From JBOGDS01 sp050743075 (GTDB lineage: Bacteria; Actinomycetota; Actinomycetes; Jiangellales; Jiangellaceae): 25,736 nt of DNA. The stretch is from positions 1-25,736 of the forward strand of contig JBOGDS010000052.1 in the NCBI GenBank assembly GCA_050743075.1. Reading direction: 5' to 3'. The translations under genes were made by a program, and so were the position numbers. Position 1 is the stretch's first letter. Every line of letters starts with the position of its first letter. Under the pieces are notes generated by a model. The model saw nothing but the letters and a program-made list of their open reading frames with translations, was not told the origin of the DNA and did no database searches. Positions 7,622 to 14,098 of the stretch are shown here, piece by piece.

Positions 7622-8969
7622 CCCGACCGTTCCCGACGCCGCGGGGGTGAGCCGCTGGTCGGACATCTGGGCCGCTGGGGCCTCCGACCGCTCCCGCTGC
7701 TCGATGAGGGTGCGGCCCTGGGCCCGCTCTTCGAGCTGGCGCTGTGGCGGCGCGCGGTCGTCGGCTTCCGGCCGGAGTGGAATCGGCTGGTCCTGCGCGA
7801 CCTGGAGACGTTCCGCAGCAGGGGAAGTCTCAGCGCCCTGACGCCGTACCTGGCCGGCGGCGTGGTGCTGAGCGACGCGCCCGACCACCGCGAGCGTCGT
7901 CGGGTGCTGAACCCCCACGTCCACACCAAGGCCCTCGGCCCGCAGCGCGAGCGGCTCACCGAGATCGTCGCCGAGATGATGCCGGTGGGCCGCTTCGACG
8001 CCATCGCCTGGTCGGCCGCGACGGTCCGCACGATGCTCAACGAGGTCTTCTTCGGCGGCCGGCTCAGCGAGACCCTGTTGGCGTCGTTCCTGCGGCCATT
8101 GCATGGTGCGGTGCCGCGCCCGTTCCTGCCCCGGCCGGTGCTGTTCCGCCGCATGGACCGTGCCATCGACCGAGCGGTAAGCGACCCGCAGCCCGAAACG
8201 CTGGCCGCTGGGTCACGTCCCGAATGTCGGCGAAGAGATCCGCGTCGCGCTCGCCGCCGGCTACGACACGACGGCGCACGCGCTGGCGTGGGCATTGTGG
8301 CACCTGGCCGAGTCGCCGCCGTGGCGCGACCGGGACGTCCTGCCACAGGTGATCGACGAGATCCTGCGGCTCTACCCCTCCGGCTGGCTGGGCAGTAGGG
8401 TCACGGCGCGGTCCGTGTCCGTCGGCGACCGCGAGATCCCGGCCCGCACCCTCGTCCTCTACAGCCCGTACCTCACCCATCGTGATCCCGGCCTGTGGAA
8501 GGAGCCGCTTCGGTTCCGCCCCGACCGCTTCGACGACCCGAGGCCGGCCTGGGGATATCTCCCGTTCGGCGCGGGGGAGCGAACGTGCCTGGGCGCGCAC
8601 GTCGCGCGCCTCGTGCTGCGGACCGCGCTGGAACCGTTCTGCGCCGGCGGGCTGAGAGCCGTATCCGGCGACCCCACCCCCAGGGCGGGCCTGACCCTGC
8701 GTCCAACCGGCGCGCTCGTGATCGAGCGGGCAGCGCCCTCACGTCCGGTGGGTCGGGCGGCCGCTCAGGCGACCGCGAGCGTGCCTCGGACGACGCTGTC
8801 GCCGGAGTGTGCGGGGTCCCCGTCGAACGGTTCCACCGATACGTCGACGACCGGGAACGCCTCGAGGTCGAGGCCGGCGGGCACGGCGAACGTCGCGGAG
8901 TCTCCGCTCAGCACGCCCAGTGAGACCAGCCGGGACGCGTCGGGCGCAAGCAGCCACACCTCGAGATAG
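7618..8969 (+). pseudogene. Cytochrome P450, frameshifted twice, stop codon lost
   Basis: P450 monooxygenase remnant, likely once oxidising the carotenoid. GTG 7618 overlaps the glycosyltransferase stop and reads MTRPFPTPRG before a premature TGA at 7648. One extra base near 7641-7648 puts the rest (EPLVGHLGRWGL, FRSRGSL, VLSDAPDHRERRRVLNP) in the next frame. A second break near 8207 leads to GEEIRVALAAGYDTTAH (I-helix), the ExxR motif in DEILRLYP, and the haem loop FGAGERTCLG with Cys at 8586-8588. Family similarity ends near 8730-8765. The frame then runs on to 8969, antisense to the anti-sigma gene, so the normal stop also seems lost. Confidence 0.85.
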
Positions 8970-9514
8970 GCGTCGGGAGGCGACGCGGAATCCAGGCTGA
9001 TCGTCAGCTCGCGGTCATCGCCGGCCGCGACGATCGAGGCGGTCCCGTTTGCCTCCAGGTCGGCCACCGGGTCGAGTGTCGCCGTCGCAATGACCGGTCT
9101 GTCGACGCCGTCATCGCCGGTCGTGAGCGCCTGGCCTACCAGCACCGCGGCGCCGCCGGCCACGACCCCGGCCGCGGCGGCGGCCAGGACCCATGAGGCG
9201 CGCTGTCTGCCCGGCCCGGCCGGTGCTGGTACCTGTGCTGGGACGGCCACGTGACCCTCCGGGCGCGTGTGCTCGGCCTCCAGCAGCGTCTGTGGGTCCA
9301 CCCCGGTGGCGGCGGCGATCCGGCCCCAGACCGGAGCCGGCGGTGCCACCAGCACGTCGTCGCCACCGAGGCTTCGCCCGAGCCCGACGACGCCGCGCAA
9401 CGAGGCGATCTCCGCCGAACAGTCCGGACACGAGTCGAGGTGGGCGGCCGCGGCCGTCGGCAGCAGTTCACCGAGTGCGTGCAGAGCAAGGAGCTCCGGG
9501 TCAACGTGCGACAC
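8765..9514 (-). CDS. RskA-like membrane anti-sigma factor
   Basis: 249 residues. The cytoplasmic N-terminus has a zinc-anti-sigma motif HX3CX2C (H25, C29, C32), then a linker, one membrane segment at about 107-130, and an extracytoplasmic RskA-type C-terminal domain (about 135-249, including LEVWLLAPDASRLVSLG). It should hold the sigma factor encoded just upstream inactive until the outer domain is cleaved or sensed. Its start at 9514 overlaps the sigma stop by 14 bp, the usual translational coupling of such pairs. It is the last gene of a leftward four-gene operon and converges on the P450 pseudogene. Confidence 0.9.
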   Translation of the reverse strand: MSHVDPELLALHALGELLPTAAAAHLDSCPDCSAEIASLRGVVGLGRSLGGDDVLVAPPAPVWGRIAAATGVDPQTLLEAEHTRPEGHVAVPAQVPAPAGPGRQRASWVLAAAAAGVVAGGAAVLVGQALTTGDDGVDRPVIATATLDPVADLEANGTASIVAAGDDRELTISLDSASPPDAYLEVWLLAPDASRLVSLGVLSGDSATFAVPAGLDLEAFPVVDVSVEPFDGDPAHSGDSVVRGTLAVA

Positions 9515-10070
9515 CGTCCACCTCCAATCTGCTGCGCAAGCGGCCCAACGACCGCCGGATGTGGCTCTTGACGGTGCCGAGCGGCAGCCGGAGCGAGTCC
9601 GCGATCTCGGTATGGGTGAGCCCCTGGTAGAAGGCGAGCTGCATGATCTGCCGCTGCGGCTCGCCCAGCCGGGCGAGCTCGTCGGCCAGCACCACCCGAT
9701 CGGCCAGCTCCTCGGCGGGCGACGTCACAGGGACCTCGTGCACGGCCGCGGCCCGGGCGGCCACTATGCGCTCGCGTTCTCGCGCCGCCCACGAGTCGGC
9801 GACCTTGTGCCTGATGATCCCGAGCAGCCAGCCAGCGAGGCTTCCGGCGGAGACGTCGTATCTCTGCCGACTCTTCCAGGCGGCGACGAACACGTGCTGG
9901 GTGATGTCGGCGGCCTCGTCGGCGTCCCCTACGGCACGCAGGGCGACAGTGTGAACGAGTGGCCCGAACCGCTTGTACGCCAGGGCCAGGGCGACCTCCT
10001 CACCGCCGGCGAAGGAAGCGGCCAACTCGTCATCGGCGGATCTGCCGCCGCGGGCGTGGCGTCCGTCCAC
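9501..10070 (-). CDS. ECF sigma factor, SigK-like by context
   Basis: 189 residues from GTG 10070, chosen because it lies 7 bp after the sortase stop behind a TGAGG ribosome site; upstream in-frame sequence overlaps the sortase gene. Region 2 spans about residues 30-95 (AYKRFGPLVHTV, ADITQHVFVAAWKSRQRYD), and region 4 covers about 130-185 (EPQRQIMQLAFYQGLTHTEI, GTVKSHIRRSLGRLRSRL). Pairing with an RskA-type anti-sigma points to the SigK/ECF19 group. It likely directs transcription of its own operon from the candidate promoter at 11625-11652. Assignment to SigK proper is inference. Confidence 0.88.
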   Translation of the reverse strand: MDGRHARGGRSADDELAASFAGGEEVALALAYKRFGPLVHTVALRAVGDADEAADITQHVFVAAWKSRQRYDVSAGSLAGWLLGIIRHKVADSWAARERERIVAARAAAVHEVPVTSPAEELADRVVLADELARLGEPQRQIMQLAFYQGLTHTEIADSLRLPLGTVKSHIRRSLGRLRSRLEVDGVAR

Positions 10071-10077
10071 CGCCGCC

Positions 10078-10761
10078 TCAGGCTGGGACGGCGGTGACGA
10101 TGATGTTCTCCTCGTATCCACCACGGCTGCGGTCGAACGTGCCACCACAGGTGACCAGGACGACCTGCTCGTTCCCGACGCGGCGGAACAGCTCCTCGAC
10201 CGGCAGTGCGGCCTTGGGGAGACTCTGCACGCGGACGACCCTATACGGGACAGCTGAGCCGCCAGCCGTGTGCACGACGACCTCATCACTCACCTCGGCC
10301 CCCCGTAACCGGGCCAGCTGCCCGATCCCGTACCGGCGCGAGTCGACGTGACCGCCGAGCACGACCGATCCGGAGTCTTCTCGAGGAGTTGAGCCGTAGC
10401 GGTACCAGCCCACGACGTCCGGATCGGCCGGCAGCTCCATCTGGCCGTCGGCGGCCACACCCACCGGTACCACCACCGCATCGATGCGAGCCCCGGCCAC
10501 GACGACCCGTACGGGTGGGTCGACCGTCGGGGCCGGCGGCGGTGTGGCGAAGGCGCGGCCCACGGCGACGGGTCCGTCGGTCAGGTGGCTGGCCGAACCC
10601 GTCTCCGACGCCACCGATGGGGTGACCGCCGATTGGGCGGAGGGCGTGGGGTCGTCGGACACGCTCTCGCCCCGGAGGAAGCTCGCGGCCAGCGTCGCGA
10701 GCGCCATGGCAGACGCCGCGAGTGCCGCTGCCGCGAGCCCCGTGGCCCTGTTTCGGGTCAG
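10078..10761 (-). CDS. Class E/F-type sortase, signal-anchored; start codon unusual
   Basis: Cysteine transpeptidase at the outer face of the membrane. Catalytic residues are visible as His in GGHVDS, Cys in VLVTCGGTFD and Arg just after it (DRSRGGYEENI); numbered from the start chosen here they are H138, C205 and R211 or R213. A basic N-terminus and hydrophobic segment (TGLAAAALAASAMALATLAA) form a signal anchor. No ATG, GTG or TTG lies between the anchor and the upstream gene. The best candidate is CTG 10761, whose CTGA overlaps the DUF4397 stop. The alternative GTG at 10848 would add 29 unlikely residues and overlap the upstream gene by 91 bp. It sits between the DUF4397 gene and the sigma gene. 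Confidence 0.85.
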   Translation of the reverse strand: MTRNRATGLAAAALAASAMALATLAASFLRGESVSDDPTPSAQSAVTPSVASETGSASHLTDGPVAVGRAFATPPPAPTVDPPVRVVVAGARIDAVVVPVGVAADGQMELPADPDVVGWYRYGSTPREDSGSVVLGGHVDSRRYGIGQLARLRGAEVSDEVVVHTAGGSAVPYRVVRVQSLPKAALPVEELFRRVGNEQVVLVTCGGTFDRSRGGYEENIIVTAVPA

Positions 10762-11582
10762 TGCCGAGCCCCCGCGGTGGCGCGGCGACGAACCACGATC
10801 AGCGAGCCGGCGATGGCCCCTGCGCTGAGGGCGCCGGCCAACCACCACCAGGCGGCTGCGTTCGACTCGTCGACCAGACCGGCCTCGCCGCCCGGCACGC
10901 CACTGGGCGGGCCGTGCAGTCCGTCGATGGTCTGGACGGCCAGCTCAAGGTTCTCATCGGCGGCACTGCCCCAGGCATAGACGATGGTGCTGGTGCCCTC
11001 CGCCAGGTTCAGGTCTGCCGGCCCGAGTGCCACCGTGTCGGTGCCTGCCAGTACGACGTCGGCCGAGATCGTGCCGGCCGCCACATCGGCGCTCGCCTCG
11101 TTCGGGTTGGTCAGCCCCTCGAACGTCGGGGTCTCGTTCACCCGGACGTCCACAGCCGGCGCCGCGGCGACGTGCCGCGCCGTCACCCGGGCGCTGCCGG
11201 CCTCGAGCTGCGAGGTGTCGTTGACGAAGACCGTCGCCGTCGAATCGCCGGTCTCGGTGAGGTGGGCGACGATGGTGGCATTCGCCCCCGCCGGCACCTC
11301 GACGCCGGCCGCCTCGATGGCCGGGTCGCCGTCCGGGCCCTCGCCATCGGCGAAGATCGCGATGTCGTACGTGCCCGCCGGGAGCGAGAGCGGGTCGGTG
11401 AGCGTGCCGGGCGCGAAGTCGGGGATGAGCTCCTCGCCGTTCGCGTAGACGTCGACGGTCAGCCCAGGAACTCCGTGGAGCACGGAGACCGTGGCTTCGG
11501 ACTGGGTGGCGCCGGCGCTGCCCGCAGTGGCCAGGACGAGCGGTACCGCGGCCACGACGGCAGCGGAGATGCTTCGTCGCAT
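10758..11582 (-). CDS. Secreted, membrane-anchored DUF4397 protein
   Basis: 274 residues. Signal peptide at about 1-25 (MRRSISAAVVAAVPLVL, cut near AGA/TQS), then two DUF4397-like beta repeats (about 29-120 and 125-225; VSVLHGVPGLTVDVYANGEE, and again HVAAAPAVDVRVNE). An acidic linker, a membrane segment (about 244-264) and a short RRR-containing tail end the protein. This layout resembles a sortase substrate, but no LPxTG-like motif is visible before the anchor. It is first gene of the leftward operon with sortase, ECF sigma and anti-sigma. A strong AAGGAGGA ribosome site lies at 11590-11597. The molecular role of DUF4397 is unknown. Confidence 0.88.
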   Translation of the reverse strand: MRRSISAAVVAAVPLVLATAGSAGATQSEATVSVLHGVPGLTVDVYANGEELIPDFAPGTLTDPLSLPAGTYDIAIFADGEGPDGDPAIEAAGVEVPAGANATIVAHLTETGDSTATVFVNDTSQLEAGSARVTARHVAAAPAVDVRVNETPTFEGLTNPNEASADVAAGTISADVVLAGTDTVALGPADLNLAEGTSTIVYAWGSAADENLELAVQTIDGLHGPPSGVPGGEAGLVDESNAAAWWWLAGALSAGAIAGSLIVVRRRATAGARH

Positions 11583-11624
11583 CGGGTGTTCCTCCTTCAG
11601 GGACGGGAACGTGCTTGCCTCCTT

Positions 11625-11652
11625 CTTCGGCTCAGAGGGGCCCGCTGGATGC
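11625..11652 (-). promoter_or_regulatory. SigK-like ECF promoter of the DUF4397-sortase-sigma operon
   Basis: Read leftward: GCATCC (11652-11647), a 16-bp spacer, CCGAAG (11630-11625). Mycobacterial SigK promoters are described as CCATCC-N16/17-CCGAAT, so each hexamer differs by one base and the spacer fits. Transcription would start near 11618, leaving a leader of about 36 nt with the ribosome site. This suggests that the operon's own sigma factor drives it. Confidence 0.55.
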
Positions 11653-11691
11653 AGACCAGTTCACCTCGACGCCCCACGGCGCCGCGCTCCC

Positions 11692-13320
11692 TCAGTGGCC
11701 GCGGAAGGCTTCCTCGAGCCACCAAGAGCCGCGCGGCGTGGCGACCTTCGCGTCCACCAGCAGGGCTCGGTCGCGCGGGCCGTCCACCCAGTCCTGGACG
11801 ACGGCGAGGTCGGCCGGCGCTTGCACCGTCACGGCCGAGAGCCCGTAGCCGGCACCAACCGCGGCGATGTCGGTCGCCGGGAACGTCACGGTGTCGAGAG
11901 GCTGCCCGTCGGCGAAGTGGTGCACCTCGGCGCCATACGCGGAGTCGTTGTAGACGATCACGAGCATCGGCAGGCCGAGGCGGCGGACGGTGTCCAGCTC
12001 GGCCGCCGCCATCAGGGCGCCGCCGTCGCCGAGTGCGGCGACGGGCAGCCGATCCGGCCGGGCGAGCGCGGCTCCGATCGCGGTCGCGAGACCGAGGCCG
12101 ATCGACTGGAACGCCTGGGTGAAGCAGAAGCCGAACTCGTCCGGAACCGAGAGGAACGCGCTCGGATACCCCATGAAGTTGCCGGAGTCCACGGCCACGA
12201 CCCGCTCGCGCGGCAGCATGTCGTCCAGCGCGATGGTCAGCGTCCGGGGGTCGATCGTGCGGTCGTTGCCCCAGTCGTCGTACGGTACGTCCCGCCAGCG
12301 GATCTCGCGGTCGATCCGTGCGCGCAGCACGTCGTCGCGGTAGCCCGCTTGTCCGCGGCCGCTCAGCGCGCCGGTCACGGCGGCCGCAGTCGCGGCGCTG
12401 TCCCCCACGACACCCACGTGCACCGGACGGTGCCTGCCCAGCGCGTCGGCGTCGGTGTCGACCTGCGCGACGCGTGTGGCCGGGCCGATCAGGCGGCCGT
12501 GCCGCATCGTCCACATGTTCAGGGCGCAGCCGAAGCCCACGATCACGTCGGCGTCGGTGATCAGTGCGGCCCCCAGCGGGGAGGCGAAGCCGCCGGACAC
12601 GTCGAGCGACCACGGGCTGCGGTTGAACAGGCCCCTCGCGACGGCCGAGGTCGCGACCAGTGCGCCGCAAGCGTCGGCCAGCGCGAGGATCTCGTCGCCG
12701 GCGTGCCGGGCGCCACGCCCGGCGATGAGCACCGGACGCCGTGCGCCGGCCAACAGGTCGGCGAGAGCACTCACGTCGTGCGCGGACGGCTCGCCCTGCG
12801 CCGGACGGGCAAACGTCGGCAACACGCCACTGCCGGGCGCCGTGGCGGCCTGTACCTCCAACGGCAGGTTCAGCACCACCGTGCGCCGTTCGTCGCGGGC
12901 CAGCTGGAAGGAGCGCGCCGCCTCGGCCACGGCGATTTCGGCCGACGTGATCCGCGCCGGCTCTGCGCCGACGGCGACGGCGAGAGCAGCCTGGTCGATG
13001 GCGAAGTTCGACGTCGGCGCGTTCGCCTCGGCGGCGAGCACCAGCAGCGGCGTGCGGCTCTTGGCGGCCTCCGCGATCCCGGTCATCGCGTTGGTCAGCC
13101 CGCACCCCTGGTGCACCGTGAGCACCGCCACCTGGCCGCTCATCCGCGCATAGGCGTCGGCCATCGTGGCGGCGCCGCCCTCGTGCCGGGCAGCGACGTA
13201 GCGTGCGCCGCCCGCGATGAGCGCGTTCGTCACGTCGAAGTTGCCGCTCCCCACGACGCCGAACGCCTGCCGGACGCCGAGTGAGGCCAGCGCCCGCCCG
13301 ACAGCCTCCGAGACGTGCAC
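11692..13320 (-). CDS. TPP-dependent 2-oxoacid decarboxylase/acetolactate synthase-like enzyme
   Basis: 542 residues with the three-domain TPP enzyme layout: N-terminal pyrimidine-binding domain with catalytic Glu E47 (ARHEGGAATMADAYAR), a central domain (about 180-320), and a C-terminal pyrophosphate-binding domain with GDGG (431-434) and ND (458-459). That family includes acetolactate synthase, benzoylformate decarboxylase and relatives. GTG 13320 lies 4 bp after the cyclase stop, so it is third in an operon with the monooxygenase and cyclase. If the cyclase is an isatin hydrolase, a plausible substrate is isatinate (2-aminophenylglyoxylate); this is inference. Simple decarboxylation would give 2-aminobenzaldehyde, needing a further oxidation not encoded here. 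Confidence 0.85.
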   Translation of the reverse strand: MHVSEAVGRALASLGVRQAFGVVGSGNFDVTNALIAGGARYVAARHEGGAATMADAYARMSGQVAVLTVHQGCGLTNAMTGIAEAAKSRTPLLVLAAEANAPTSNFAIDQAALAVAVGAEPARITSAEIAVAEAARSFQLARDERRTVVLNLPLEVQAATAPGSGVLPTFARPAQGEPSAHDVSALADLLAGARRPVLIAGRGARHAGDEILALADACGALVATSAVARGLFNRSPWSLDVSGGFASPLGAALITDADVIVGFGCALNMWTMRHGRLIGPATRVAQVDTDADALGRHRPVHVGVVGDSAATAAAVTGALSGRGQAGYRDDVLRARIDREIRWRDVPYDDWGNDRTIDPRTLTIALDDMLPRERVVAVDSGNFMGYPSAFLSVPDEFGFCFTQAFQSIGLGLATAIGAALARPDRLPVAALGDGGALMAAAELDTVRRLGLPMLVIVYNDSAYGAEVHHFADGQPLDTVTFPATDIAAVGAGYGLSAVTVQAPADLAVVQDWVDGPRDRALLVDAKVATPRGSWWLEEAFRGH

Positions 13321-13324
13321 AGCG

Positions 13325-14098
13325 TCAGCGCCCGACCAGCGCCAGCACCCGGGCCGGGCTGCCCGAACCGCCCACGATGGGCAGGGGAGCAGCCACGACG
13401 ACGGCGCCGGTCGGCGGTAGCAGGGAGAGGTTCTGCAGCTGGGTCAGCCCGTACTTGCCCGCGCCGAGCAGGAACGTGTGGCACGGGAATGCGGGGTCGA
13501 ACGAGTGGGCCGCGCCGGCGTCCGTCCCCACGGTTTCGACGCCGACGCCGATGACAGGCGCCTCGTCGGCCAGCCAGCGGGCGCACTCGACGCTTACGCC
13601 CGGAGTGTGCGGGCCGGTCTCGTTCGCGTTGAGGAACTCCGCCTGGTCGTGGCTGCGCGCGTCCCAGCCGGTGCGCAACAGCAGCCAGCCCCCGTCGGGC
13701 AGCGGTCCGTTCGCCGACTCCCAGGCGCGCACGTCGTCGACCTCGAGCAGGAAGTCGGGGTCGGCGGCGACCCGGTCGGCGACGTCGAGGACCGCGGCCG
13801 GCGCCACCAGCCTGGACGGCGAGATCTGCGAGACGTCGTCCGATTCCTGGCCGGTGACCCAGTGGACCGGTGCGTCCAGGTGGGTGCCGGTGTGCTCGCC
13901 GGTGGTGATGTTGTTCCAGTACCAGCCCGGGCCCCGGTCGTCGTAGCGGCTGATCTCCCGCAGCTCGAACCGGTCGGTCTGGCCGAAGGGCTCGGGCAGG
14001 ACCAGGACCGGCGTCTGCGACGACAGCGGCGCGGTGAGGTCGACGACCTCGATCCGGCCGCTCGAGACGGCGTCCAGCAGGTCGGTGAGCAGGCTCAC
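13325..14098 (-). CDS. Cyclase-family metal hydrolase, isatin-hydrolase-like
   Basis: 257 residues. The cyclase/kynurenine formamidase superfamily motif HxGTHxDxPxH is present (H69, H73, D75, H79: EHTGTHLDAPVHW), binding the metal used to open a cyclic amide or ester. WYWNNITTGEHTGTH, GVETVGTDAGAAHSFDPAFP, and GAVVVAAPLPI followed by GSGSPARVLAL look closer to isatin hydrolases than to kynurenine formamidases, judged from memory of those families. GTG 14098 overlaps the monooxygenase stop (GTGA) and has AAGGAG upstream, so it is translated with that gene. Isatin hydrolysis would give isatinate, a precursor of anthranilate. Formamidase activity on N-formyl compounds is the main alternative. 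Confidence 0.82.
   Translation of the reverse strand: MSLLTDLLDAVSSGRIEVVDLTAPLSSQTPVLVLPEPFGQTDRFELREISRYDDRGPGWYWNNITTGEHTGTHLDAPVHWVTGQESDDVSQISPSRLVAPAAVLDVADRVAADPDFLLEVDDVRAWESANGPLPDGGWLLLRTGWDARSHDQAEFLNANETGPHTPGVSVECARWLADEAPVIGVGVETVGTDAGAAHSFDPAFPCHTFLLGAGKYGLTQLQNLSLLPPTGAVVVAAPLPIVGGSGSPARVLALVGR

Noticed and set aside
6065..8104. Very long leftward open frame (about 679 codons) opposite the glycosyltransferase and P450
   Set aside because: Its translation is rich in Arg, Gln and Pro with no domain, and it lies antisense to genes with clear motifs. Long antisense frames are normal at this GC content.
374..8969. Frameshifts as plain sequencing errors
   Set aside because: This remains possible for single sites, but the breaks concentrate in dispensable genes along with a large crtE deletion and an insertion, while about 13 kb of other genes show none except in the PIN toxin.
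11491..13284. Rightward open frame of about 597 codons opposite the TPP enzyme
   Set aside because: The His/Arg/Gly-rich product has no known fold, while the opposite strand encodes a complete TPP enzyme with catalytic Glu and GDGG-ND motif.
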